NCBI GenBank assembly: GCA_013695245.1
Contig: JACDAW010000036.1
Location: 1 to 20,390 of the forward strand
Reading direction: 5' to 3'
Origin: Pyrinomonadaceae bacterium
GTDB taxonomy: Bacteria > Acidobacteriota > Blastocatellia > Pyrinomonadales > Pyrinomonadaceae
DNA: 20,390 nucleotides
In this document: piece by piece, positions 1-6,837 of the stretch
Numbering within the stretch: the stretch's first letter is position 1
Layout: every line of letters starts with the position of its first letter
Notes under the pieces: generated by a model
Databases searched by the model: none
The model's input: the letters and a program-made list of their open reading frames with translations, nothing else
What the model was told of the DNA's origin: nothing
Program-made: the position numbers and the translations under genes

Positions 1-1998
1 GAGTCAATCACTAATCTGCCGCTCGGTCAGTTTTATGCAGTGACAGCAGACAACCGGCAGCCGTTCTATAACGTGATGGGCGGCTTGCAGGACAATGGCA
101 CGTGGGTCGGCCCCAGTCGCACGCGCGAACCGGCCGGCATACAGAACGACGACTGGCGCATGATCAGCTTCGGCGATGGCTTCTGGGTTCTCAATCAGGC
201 GGACGATCCCGATCTTTACATCTCCGAATCGCAGGGCGGAGGCGTTGTGCGCACGGATATGCGCACGCGCGAGCAGCAATCTATCGCTCCCGACGCGCGC
301 GATTCGGATGGCCCCGCCACCGAACAAAAGTTTCGTTTCAACTGGAACGCTCCCGTCATTCCTTCGCCGCACGACAAGAACACGATTTACCTTGGCGGCA
401 ACGTCGTTTTCCGCTCAACGGATTTCGGAAGAACGTGGGCGGCGATCAGTCCCGATTTAACGACGAACGACAAAGCGAAACAGGGCGGCGCGGGCGGCCC
501 CGTCGCGTTTGAAAACACCGGCGCGGAGTATCACACGACTGTCATCAGCCTCGCCGAATCTCCACTTAGAGCAGGCGTGATCTACGCGGGCACGGACGAC
601 GGCAACTTGCAGATGACTTCAGATGGAGGCAAGAATTGGACGAACCTCACGCGGAACGTCGCGGGGCTTCCCGCAAACTCGCCCGTCTCACACGTCGAAC
701 CTTCGCGCGCCGATGCTAATCTCGTTTACGCCTCGTTTGATCGTCACCAACTCGACGACCTTCGCCCGTATATTTATAAATCAACTGACGACGGGCGCAC
801 GTGGCGCAACATCGCGGGCAATCTTCCTGAAAAGGCTTACGTCTGGATTGTGCGTGAAGACCCTAGAAGCGCGAATTTGATTTACGCCGGAACGGAGCTT
901 GGGCTTTTCGCTTCATTTAATGGCGGCGCGAATTGGATTCCGCTCAACATGAAGAATCTGCCGAATGTCGCCGTCCACGACATCATCGTTCACCCGCGCG
1001 ATAACGATTTGATCATCGGCACGCACGGGCGCAGCATCCTTATCTTCGACGACGCAACGGCGCTTCAACAAATGAATCCTTCGGTGCTTAACAGCGAGAC
1101 CTATCTTTTCGAGCCGCGCGCTGGACTGCGTTACACGCAGAGGTTCACGCGCTACGGCATCGGCGATAAAGTCTTCACCGGACAAAATCCGCCATATGGC
1201 GCGCTCATCACTTATTACCTCAAGAACAAACTCGATCCTAAGACGACCGTTAAGCTGCAAATCTATGACGCGAATAATAAGCTCGTCAGCGAGTCGGCGA
1301 ACGTTCCGAAAGAAGCGGGCTTAAACCGCGCCGTATGGGATTTGCGCTACGGCGGCCCGCGCGTGCGTCGTCCGCCGACCGATGAAGAAGTGCAGTTTAC
1401 GGGCGGCCCGCGCGGCCCGCAGGTTCTTCCCGGCACATACACGGTTAAGCTTACGGTCGGCAATCAAACGCAGGAAAGGAAAGTCGAGGTGCGCATTGAT
1501 CCGACGATCTCGGTGACAACGGACGCTCTTCAGTTGATGCAGGACATGACTTTAAAACTGCGCGATATGCAGTCGGCGACGAACGACGCGCTACGCGCCC
1601 TTGACAGCATCAAGAGTCAGCTTCAATTCATCGAACGCACGGTGAAGGATCGTTCGACCGAGCCGCCGAAGGAGTTGCTCGAAACGATTGCCACTTACAC
1701 GAAGCAAATCGAAGCTTTGCAAGGCCGTCTGGCGCGACCCGACGGCGGCTTAGGTTTTGAGGGGCGCGCGCAACTCGTTGACCGCATCGGCGGGCTGTTC
1801 TTCGCCATTGACGGAACGAACGCCGCGCCCACAGGGGCGCAGCGTCAATACTTCAATGAGCTTCAAGGCGAATATCAAACGCGCATCAGTGAAGTAAACA
1901 AGTTCATCAACGAAACTGTGCCGAAGTTAAATGAAGCTCTACGACGCGGCGGCGCGCCCAACGTCTTGCCCGGCAAGCCTGTCGCCGAAAATCCTTAA
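1..1998 (+). CDS. Asp-box (BNR/VPS10-like) beta-propeller protein, 3' part only
   Basis: The frame is open from base 1, so the start lies upstream; 665 residues are visible and end at a TAA. At least four Asp-box turns of the form S-x-D/N-x-G-x-x-W are visible: STDFGRTW (about residue 139), TSDGGKNW (206), STDDGRTW (261) and SFNGGANW (305). These are the repeats of sortilin/VPS10-type and sialidase-like propellers. After the propeller come a FlgD-like Ig segment (about 410-455, ending in NRAVWDLRYGG), a second beta segment (PGTYTVKLTV), and a helical tail from about 500. This architecture is common in secreted proteins of Acidobacteriota and Bacteroidetes that are often labelled glycosyl hydrolase. 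I see no catalytic residues, so an enzymatic role is not supported; binding or scaffolding outside the cytoplasm is the safer inference. A terminator follows directly, so this is the last gene of its transcript. Confidence 0.85.
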   Translation, partial: ESITNLPLGQFYAVTADNRQPFYNVMGGLQDNGTWVGPSRTREPAGIQNDDWRMISFGDGFWVLNQADDPDLYISESQGGGVVRTDMRTREQQSIAPDARDSDGPATEQKFRFNWNAPVIPSPHDKNTIYLGGNVVFRSTDFGRTWAAISPDLTTNDKAKQGGAGGPVAFENTGAEYHTTVISLAESPLRAGVIYAGTDDGNLQMTSDGGKNWTNLTRNVAGLPANSPVSHVEPSRADANLVYASFDRHQLDDLRPYIYKSTDDGRTWRNIAGNLPEKAYVWIVREDPRSANLIYAGTELGLFASFNGGANWIPLNMKNLPNVAVHDIIVHPRDNDLIIGTHGRSILIFDDATALQQMNPSVLNSETYLFEPRAGLRYTQRFTRYGIGDKVFTGQNPPYGALITYYLKNKLDPKTTVKLQIYDANNKLVSESANVPKEAGLNRAVWDLRYGGPRVRRPPTDEEVQFTGGPRGPQVLPGTYTVKLTVGNQTQERKVEVRIDPTISVTTDALQLMQDMTLKLRDMQSATNDALRALDSIKSQLQFIERTVKDRSTEPPKELLETIATYTKQIEALQGRLARPDGGLGFEGRAQLVDRIGGLFFAIDGTNAAPTGAQRQYFNELQGEYQTRISEVNKFINETVPKLNEALRRGGAPNVLPGKPVAENP

Positions 1999-2062
1999 AT
2001 CTTACATCTCAATATCGTAAGATATAGAAGGGCGTGGTCTAATTTCCCGCCCTTCTATTTTT
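1999..2062 (+). terminator. Intrinsic terminator preceded by a small hairpin
   Basis: The main stem is a perfect 11-bp inverted repeat, ATAGAAGGGCG (2024-2034) with CGCCCTTCTAT (2048-2058), with a 13-nt loop, followed at once by a T-run (2058-2062). A second 7-bp hairpin, ATCTTAC (1999-2005) with GTAAGAT (2017-2023), begins right after the stop codon and abuts the main stem. The position fits termination of the propeller gene and isolates it from the L,D-transpeptidase gene. Confidence 0.88.
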
Positions 2063-2090
2063 GTGAACGAAGAATGTGCGCAAAGCTAAC

Positions 2091-2119
2091 TTTGCGGCGG
2101 CTATGCGCATCAATACAAT
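2091..2119 (+). promoter_or_regulatory. Possible sigma70-type promoter of the L,D-transpeptidase gene
   Basis: TACAAT (2114-2119) is a good -10 match, and TTTGCG (2091-2096) sits exactly 17 bp upstream but is a poor -35. The -35 lies in the right arm of a 7-bp hairpin, CGCAAAG-CTAA-CTTTGCG (2079-2096). A start near 2126 would leave a leader of about 47 nt before the ATG. The sequence supports this only weakly. Confidence 0.3.
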
Positions 2120-2172
2120 GGTGAATTTGAAGAGCAGGCTATTTTGAGTTCTTCACAGGGAAGAGAAATTAA

Positions 2173-3123
2173 ATGCACTTAAAACTGAAAAGCACACTCG
2201 CAACATTCGTTCTTATCGCTTCGTGTGTTATCGCAAACCTTCCGGCGTCTTACGCGCAGACAAGCGGCGCGGCGCAGAATCACGAATCGGCGCGTTCGGA
2301 TAAGTTTACGGGTGGACACATCGAGCGCGCCGCGCTTGAACCCGGTCAACCCGACATCAAGATCACGATTAATGTTCCCGCTTTTCGCCTGACGCTCTGG
2401 CAGAACGGTAAAGAGGTGGCGATTTATCCAATCGGCGTTGGACGCAAAGAGTATCCGATCACGATTGGCGAACGCACTGCAAGCGAGATCATCTGGAATC
2501 CGACGTGGACGCCGCCCAACAGCGAATGGGTGCAGGGCATGGAAGGCGTGCGACCCGGCGAAGTGATTAAGGCGGGCGACCCGCGCAATCCGCTCGGCAA
2601 GTTGAAGATTCCACTTGGCAATGGCTATCTCATTCACCAAGCGGCAAAGACGACCGATCTCGGCAACCTCGTTTCACACGGCTGCATACGGATGTTGCGG
2701 CGCGATCTCTACGACCTTGCCGAAAAGATCGTCGCGGCGCGATCTCTCGAAGTAACAAAGAGGCAGATCGAGCGGGCGAAAGTGAGCAGCCGCATGTTAG
2801 TCGCGGCGCTTAATGAACCGCTCGTTGTTGACATCAACTACGACACGCAGGTCGTCGAAGAAGGCGTGCTGCACCTCTACCCGGATGTTTATGATCGCGG
2901 CACGGATAGAGTCGAGAATTTGCGCGCCGAACTCGAATCAAGCGGCGTGGATTCCTCGTCAATCACCGACGCGACGTTGCGCCGGATGCTGGCGCGCCCG
3001 AATGAGAACGAAGAGTATGCGGTGAGCGTGGAAAGCATCAAAGCGGGACGCGCGCTTGCCGCCGGTCGCAATCGCTCTTTAGTCACGGGACAGAGGACGG
3101 CAAATGCGAAGCGACGCGCCTGA
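2173..3123 (+). CDS. L,D-transpeptidase (YkuD domain), exported
   Basis: 316 residues. The ATG is preceded by GGGAAGAG (2158-2165) at 7-nt spacing. Residues 1-28 form a Sec signal peptide (KLK charge, hydrophobic core, predicted cleavage after ASYA). The YkuD domain runs from about 62 to 190 and carries the family signature: an upstream His (GYLIHQ, H155) and SHGCIRM with H169, catalytic C171 and R173. Known family members make 3-3 crosslinks in peptidoglycan or attach proteins to it in the periplasm, using an acyl-enzyme on the Cys. The roughly 120-residue C-terminal extension (after about 195) has no motif I recognise and ends in a basic tail (KRRA). The gene stands alone between a terminator and a convergent VanY-like gene, so the two wall enzymes are neighbours but not co-transcribed. 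The family is secure; the exact crosslinking role is not. Confidence 0.92.
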   Translation: MHLKLKSTLATFVLIASCVIANLPASYAQTSGAAQNHESARSDKFTGGHIERAALEPGQPDIKITINVPAFRLTLWQNGKEVAIYPIGVGRKEYPITIGERTASEIIWNPTWTPPNSEWVQGMEGVRPGEVIKAGDPRNPLGKLKIPLGNGYLIHQAAKTTDLGNLVSHGCIRMLRRDLYDLAEKIVAARSLEVTKRQIERAKVSSRMLVAALNEPLVVDINYDTQVVEEGVLHLYPDVYDRGTDRVENLRAELESSGVDSSSITDATLRRMLARPNENEEYAVSVESIKAGRALAAGRNRSLVTGQRTANAKRRA

Positions 3124-3214
3124 GCAGAGCGCGCCGCCAAAAAACTTATCAAGCTTGGATAATCACTGCCCGCTTTGTTTCTAACTATTAGAGATTCTTA
3201 CGCCCTGCGCCCGT

Positions 3215-4201
3215 CTATTTCGCTTCCTGCGGAATGTATTCCCAGTGCCAAGGCTCGTAGTAATAAGGATGAAAGCCGTAATTCTCGGCGTTCTTCACAA
3301 GCCACTTGTAGGCAGGCGTGTTGACTTGAATCGCGCGGTTGGCGTCTGCCGTCTCAACCGGATCACCGCCAACGTAAAGGTCAAGGGCGCGACCTGTGAA
3401 GTGTGGGCTGTTGACGGCGAGTCCGGCGCGCCCTGAATTTGGCGACTGCCGACGCAACTGCTCTTGATATTCTCTTGAGCGAAACGCCGAAACTATTTTC
3501 AAATACTTTTCAGACGGGGCAAGTTCATTGTTCGTGGTCGTCCGCAGTCCGAGGGACTTGTCGGCGATTGCCGCTGCCAGCATCCGTTTGTAAGCCGCGT
3601 AGGCCTCGCGCTCGACTTGGCGGAGTTCGAGCGGGCGCTGCGGATCGTAAAGCTCGGCGGTGGAAGCAGCAATGAGTTGATCAGGGCTGGGATAGACGCG
3701 CTCTTTGATGCGGCGCGACTGCCACACGGCGACCATCTTGTAAAGCGTGTCCACGTTTAAAACGCCGCTCGGCGTAAGCCCTGCCCCACGCTGCCAGCGC
3801 GCGAGAGCCGCAGGAAATTCGTTTGAATCAACTCTTTCTTCCGTGCCGAGCAACCTGCCGATAAGGGACGTATAGAGATACCAACCGCGTTGCGACTTGC
3901 CGCCAAACGTCCATTCAAGATTGTAGGAGAGCAACAAATTCTGTCGCGTGGCGGCGCTGAGATCGGAGATTTGCCCGCCCTCAACCGCAGGCGACGCGCT
4001 CGGAGACGGTTGAGCGTTCGGTGAAGGCTGCACGTTCGCCGAAACTACGTTGGCGCTTGTTTCTCTTGACGTGGAATTGGTCCGATTGTTGGTTTGGCTG
4101 TTAGTAGAGTCAACAATGCAGGCAGGCGAAAGTATCAAGCACAATACTAGCAAAACGTTTCGACTTATTATTCTCGATTCTTTTTGAGAAGCCAGAGGCA
4201 C
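3215..4201 (-). CDS. VanY-like D-alanyl-D-alanine carboxypeptidase (M15) with PG-binding-like domain
   Basis: 328 residues from a GTG start. A longer open frame reaches 4336, but I chose GTG at 4201 because AGGAG (4209-4213) lies 7 nt upstream and the start then gives a proper export signal. The N-terminus has a basic stretch, a hydrophobic core (NVLLVLCLIL) and then SPAC (Cys 28), an imperfect lipobox. A Ser/Thr/Pro/Asn-rich linker (about 30-75) and a PG-binding-like helix bundle (ALARWQRGAGL..., about 128-158) follow. The M15 domain (about 225-328) shows SAFRS, SPHFTGRALD (zinc ligands H267, D274) and EPWHWEY (E316 base, H319 ligand). The spacing matches VanX/VanY enzymes, which remove the terminal D-Ala of stem peptides. 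It is probably a housekeeping wall-trimming enzyme rather than a resistance gene, because no vanHAX-type genes are nearby. Whether the Cys is lipidated is uncertain. Confidence 0.9.
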   Translation of the reverse strand: MPLASQKESRIISRNVLLVLCLILSPACIVDSTNSQTNNRTNSTSRETSANVVSANVQPSPNAQPSPSASPAVEGGQISDLSAATRQNLLLSYNLEWTFGGKSQRGWYLYTSLIGRLLGTEERVDSNEFPAALARWQRGAGLTPSGVLNVDTLYKMVAVWQSRRIKERVYPSPDQLIAASTAELYDPQRPLELRQVEREAYAAYKRMLAAAIADKSLGLRTTTNNELAPSEKYLKIVSAFRSREYQEQLRRQSPNSGRAGLAVNSPHFTGRALDLYVGGDPVETADANRAIQVNTPAYKWLVKNAENYGFHPYYYEPWHWEYIPQEAK

Positions 4202-4208
4202 GAAAAGA

Positions 4209-4213
4209 CTCCT
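4209..4213 (-). promoter_or_regulatory. Ribosome binding site that fixes the GTG start of the M15 gene
   Basis: Reading the minus strand, AGGAG is followed by 7 nt (TCTTTTC) and GTG at 4201. No such site precedes the upstream in-frame GTG at 4336. The chosen start lies just downstream of the predicted promoter (4242-4270), whereas 4336 would lie upstream of it. Confidence 0.75.
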
Positions 4214-4233
4214 AGAATAGCTTTCGGAAGTTT

Positions 4234-4270
4234 GCGCCACAATTATGATTTGATACGCGCCACAATTCAA
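4234..4270 (-). promoter_or_regulatory. Sigma70-type promoter overlapped by an 11-bp direct repeat (likely operator)
   Basis: On the minus strand, TTGAAT (4270-4265) and CATAAT (4247-4242) are separated by exactly 17 bp. They predict a start near 4235 and a leader of about 34 nt to the GTG at 4201. The 11-mer AATTGTGGCGC occurs twice in the same orientation, at 4267-4257 and 4244-4234, with a 23-bp period. One copy overlaps the -35 and the other overlaps the -10 and start point. That is the classic placement for a repressor that blocks RNA polymerase; the regulator is unknown. Confidence 0.6.
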
Positions 4271-4273
4271 GGA

Positions 4274-4357
4274 GTAATCTTGTCGTTTGCCGATGCGCTG
4301 AAGAGCACAAACGTACGGGACGTTTAAAGGACGCACTTCAGAAACGACAAGATTGCT
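4274..4357. repeat. Long multi-stem inverted repeat between the AAA+ and M15 genes
   Basis: The outer arms are a perfect 13-bp inverted repeat (4276-4288 and 4342-4354; AATCTTGTCGTTT / AAACGACAAGATT), with possible extra pairs at 4273-4275. Directly inside the right arm, CTTCAG (4336-4341) pairs with CTGAAG (4298-4303). At the tip, AAACGT (4309-4314) pairs with ACGTTT (4320-4325) around a 5-nt loop. It begins about 15 nt after the ATPase stop codon and ends just upstream of the M15 promoter. There is no T-run on either side, so it is not a simple intrinsic terminator. It could be a 3'-UTR structure, a regulator-binding palindrome or a solo palindromic (REP/MITE-like) element. Confidence 0.65.
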
Positions 4358-4369
4358 GTTTATGTTTAC

Positions 4370-5620
4370 TTATTCGTCTTCATCATCGTCGTCATCCGTC
4401 ACATGATGGGTCGGCTCTTCGATATTGCTCATTTGTCCGCGCAAGCGGGCGACGCGTTCAAACACCACCGCATCCATCCCGCCCTCTTTGGCAGAAGCGA
4501 GCCATTGCATCATCGAAGATAGGAAAAGCTCTTTCAGGTAAGCGAAAGAGAAGTTTTCTGTTTCCACGACGACACGTTCCGCAATTCCTTCAGATAAACG
4601 CATCTCAATTTGTAGCTTATCATTCCATCGCTCGATGTATGCCCGGCGCTCAGAAGGAGCAGGCAAATCAAAATTGTATTTGCGGTCAAAGCGGCTGGGG
4701 CGATCAATGATCGCCGGATCGAGACGCTCCGGGTGATTGGTCGTTGCAATGACTACGACGCCCGTGTTGTCTGTAAAGCCGTCAAGTTCGTTAAGGAAGA
4801 ACGCGCGATTCTTGTCGTTAATGAGCGAATCAACATCTTCAAGCACAAGCAGGCACGGAGCCGTCTGCCGCGCGCGCCGGAAAACTTCTCGCATCGCTTG
4901 CTGCTCCGTTTCGCAGCGCGATTTGAAAGTTTTAACGTACAGGCATGGCTTCTTTAATTCGTTGATCAAGGCTTTAACCGTGTGCGTCTTGCCGTTGCCC
5001 GGTGGCCCTAACAAAAGCACGCCGCGCTTCCAAGGAATTCCGTATCGCTCATACATCTCGCGCGAAGAGAAGAAGTGCGCGAGATCGTTTCTCACGTCTT
5101 CTTTTAGTCCACGCGGCAGAATCAGATTATCGAACGTCGCGGCTTTGATCGCTTCGTGTAACTTTTTGTTTTTTCGCCACCCGCCGCCTTCAAACACGAG
5201 AATCTCGCCGCGCACCTCCGCGCACCACTCGCACACCTCGCGCAAGAATTCTTCGGCGATCTCGCGGGCTTCGGCGACGATCCAATGGTGGCGCGATTTA
5301 TACCCGTCGTCCGTCCACTTGACAAAGACGACATCCAAGAGATGCCCTTTCCAGAAAACGTTGAGCCAAGCGTTATCGGCTTCGCGCGTGAATTTTTTGT
5401 CTGTGCCGTCCCACCCCGTCGTCGTCTGATTATGGATCGACGATTCGCTGACAACTTCACAATGCCCCGCGCGCACGTATTCTTCGAGGTCAAACAAGCT
5501 TGTTTCGCCTTCGATCACTGCTTTGTCCGGGTGTATCTTGGCAAGCCGTTGGCTAACCCAATACGACACGTAGTCGTTCGGCTTGCACAAAGCTTCGCTG
5601 ATGAAATTTTCCATACTCAT
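4370..5620 (-). CDS. Bcs1-like AAA+ ATPase
   Basis: 416 residues from ATG at 5620; ATG at 5614 (two codons later) is equally possible. The open frame extends to a GTG at 5674, but that region has no ribosome site and I leave it out. Residues 1-165 form an N-terminal region I cannot assign. The segment DNLILPRGLKEDV (about 164-176) followed by RYGIPWKRGVLLLGPPGNGK is the typical entry to a Bcs1-type AAA module. Visible motifs are Walker A GPPGNGKT (205-212), Walker B LLVLEDVD (257-264, the Bcs1-style LEDxD form), sensor-1 ATTNHPERLDPA and the arginine finger region RPSRFDRK (307-314). No membrane span is visible, unlike mitochondrial Bcs1, so it is probably cytoplasmic. The protein ends in a nearly all-acidic tail of about eight Asp/Glu. 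Such ATPases remodel or move folded proteins; the client here is unknown. Confidence 0.88.
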   Translation of the reverse strand: MSMENFISEALCKPNDYVSYWVSQRLAKIHPDKAVIEGETSLFDLEEYVRAGHCEVVSESSIHNQTTTGWDGTDKKFTREADNAWLNVFWKGHLLDVVFVKWTDDGYKSRHHWIVAEAREIAEEFLREVCEWCAEVRGEILVFEGGGWRKNKKLHEAIKAATFDNLILPRGLKEDVRNDLAHFFSSREMYERYGIPWKRGVLLLGPPGNGKTHTVKALINELKKPCLYVKTFKSRCETEQQAMREVFRRARQTAPCLLVLEDVDSLINDKNRAFFLNELDGFTDNTGVVVIATTNHPERLDPAIIDRPSRFDRKYNFDLPAPSERRAYIERWNDKLQIEMRLSEGIAERVVVETENFSFAYLKELFLSSMMQWLASAKEGGMDAVVFERVARLRGQMSNIEEPTHHVTDDDDDEDE

Positions 5621-5956
5621 AAAACAAAAGCCAGCATAAGACGCGGCTGACGCGCCGGATATTTTGCTTCGCACGCGCTAAAAACTTGCAAGCCTGATGA
5701 ACGGCACGCAGAAATATTACAACGCTATCGAAGCAGAATTATTTGGAAACACTTGAGGTTTGCGACCGATGGATGAAGGGTCGCAGAAGAAGTTTCACGA
5801 AAAGATGAATGAAGTGATTACAAGCATGACGATCACTAACCGTACCTGAGATGTAACGATAGGGTAGCCGCGACGATGAATTAAGTCAAGAAAAACTTGC
5901 TTGAGAAGTTTTTGAGTCCGTGATAGCGAAGCGGGATTTTAAAGCTAACAACTCTT
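5621..5956. other. 336-bp intergenic region with no confident gene
   Basis: The region is more AT-rich than its flanks. One plus-strand frame reads 19 codons from ATG 5697 to TGA 5754, then 4 codons, then ATG 5769 and 26 codons to TGA 5847. It has no ribosome site and looks like chance or a decayed remnant. A perfect AT-rich hairpin lies at 5891-5913 (listed separately). The promoter of the AAA+ gene should lie at 5621-5760 on the minus strand, but I found no convincing -35/-10 pair. Confidence 0.6.
5891..5913 (-). terminator. Possible bidirectional AT-rich terminator hairpin
   Basis: AAAAACTT (5891-5898) and AAGTTTTT (5906-5913) form a perfect 8-bp stem with a 7-nt loop. On either strand the 3' arm ends in five T. 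It lies about 44 nt downstream of the DUF2231 stop codon, where a terminator for the sigma operon is expected. The stem has only one G-C pair, so termination strength is doubtful. Confidence 0.35.
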
Positions 5957-6463
5957 TTATAATTTTTCACCGACACTTGTTTCGCTTGCCGGGCGACCTG
6001 AAAGCGAGTTTGGCGCGTTTAGGTTCGCGCCGTCGTCAACGCCGACGCCGAGGCGATCAACGAGTTCGCCGCCGAGCCAGCCCGTGAATAGGGCGAGTCC
6101 CGCGCCTGCGAATGAAAGCAAGTGATCAAAAGTTTCGGGACGCTCCGGCGCATCACGGCGCAGCCACCAGCTTCCGATGAATAAGAGAAGCACAACGACG
6201 TTGCCAAGCCCGTGCATCAACCCGACGGACTTGGCGCGCGTCGCTTGCGGAATGGCGAACCAATCGATCCAGCCGAAGGGGGCGGCGGCGAAACCGCCCA
6301 AGAGTCCGGCGACGATCATCCAGTAGGCGACCGTTGCCATCGTCGCGTTGCCGGTAAAGAGGTAAATGGCGTCGAAGATCACGGCCGTCGCCAAAAGCCC
6401 CAATGGAAAAACAACCAGTATCTGATGCACGGGGTGTCCGAGAATCTTTGCTCTGCTCTCCAT
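5957..6463 (-). CDS. DUF2231 family integral membrane protein
   Basis: 168 residues; the ATG follows AGAGGTG on the minus strand at short spacing. The start ILGHPVHQILVVFPLGLLAT (residues 6-25) and the late GWLGGELVDRLGVGV (about 128-142) are the recognisable ends of the DUF2231 fold: an N-terminal HP-H motif and four membrane helices (about 12-34, 40-62, 84-101, 116-134). The tail after about 143 is hydrophilic. The biochemical role of DUF2231 is not established; the conserved His near the first helix has prompted suggestions of haem or metal binding, which I cannot confirm. It lies 101 bp downstream of the anti-sigma gene on the same strand, so it may be read through from the sigma operon or have its own promoter in that gap. 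Confidence 0.85.
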   Translation of the reverse strand: MESRAKILGHPVHQILVVFPLGLLATAVIFDAIYLFTGNATMATVAYWMIVAGLLGGFAAAPFGWIDWFAIPQATRAKSVGLMHGLGNVVVLLLFIGSWWLRRDAPERPETFDHLLSFAGAGLALFTGWLGGELVDRLGVGVDDGANLNAPNSLSGRPASETSVGEKL

Positions 6464-6564
6464 AATTCACCTCTAATGAACAAGGCCAGACTTTTATTTG
6501 GAGGGATAATCGTGTCGCCAGCGCACGTTCGCTGACGAAAGCAGTGGACGCGGGCGGTAAATCG

Positions 6565-6801
6565 TCAAACGGCCGTTTTAGTTAAACTGATTCGCCGCCA
6601 TAAAACATATTCGTCCGGGTAATTAATTTTATCATCGCTACGCAACATGCTCGCGGTTTCGACGATCACCGTCAACTCGGTGTAAACGACGGAGCATGGT
6701 GGACACTTTTCCAAGTGCGTGCTCACGCCCGTTTCTTTTCCATCGTCGAGTTCTCCGGCGTGGTAGTCGCTCAAGAGTTCAATGCTTTCTGCGCAATTCA
6801 T
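6565..6801 (-). CDS. Soluble zinc-finger anti-sigma factor (zf-HC2/ZAS type)
   Basis: 78 residues from ATG at 6801. An in-frame TTG at 6816 is rejected because GGAGAG sits at proper spacing before the ATG. The putative zinc ligands of the ZAS fold are visible: Cys3, His29, Cys33 and Cys36 (HLEKCPPC, i.e. H-x3-C-x2-C). Family members bind and hold their cognate ECF sigma factor; in some, zinc loss or disulfide formation on oxidation releases the sigma. There is no transmembrane segment, so this one should act in the cytoplasm. Length and layout match the short cytoplasmic class. It lies 36 bp downstream of the ECF sigma gene on the same strand, the standard cognate arrangement. The stop codon overlaps a 12-bp palindrome (6567-6578). 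Confidence 0.85.
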   Translation of the reverse strand: MNCAESIELLSDYHAGELDDGKETGVSTHLEKCPPCSVVYTELTVIVETASMLRSDDKINYPDEYVLWRRISLTKTAV

Positions 6802-6837
6802 TTCCGTACTCTCCAACGCTTTACTTATTCTTCAAAC

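Noticed and set aside
3132..3170. Small TTATC/GATAA hairpin in the L,D-transpeptidase / M15 gap
   Set aside because: A 5-bp AT-rich stem without a T-run is within chance expectation.
4202..4336. Longer N-terminus of the M15 protein from GTG 4336
   Set aside because: It would put 45 non-signal residues before the export signal and place the start upstream of the clear promoter; GTG 4201 has an ideal ribosome site.
4737..5429. 230-codon plus-strand open frame opposite the AAA+ ATPase gene
   Set aside because: The minus strand has a complete set of AAA+ motifs over the same bases; the plus frame gives a low-complexity Ser/Arg-rich product with no motif or ribosome site.
5621..5674. GTG 5674 as start of the AAA+ gene
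   Set aside because: There is no ribosome site, and the extra 18 residues look non-coding; ATG 5620 or 5614 is more likely.
6514..6536. Hairpin CAGCG-CACGTT-CGCTG between the anti-sigma and DUF2231 genes
   Set aside because: The stem is only 5 bp and no T-run follows on the minus strand, so it is not supported as a terminator.
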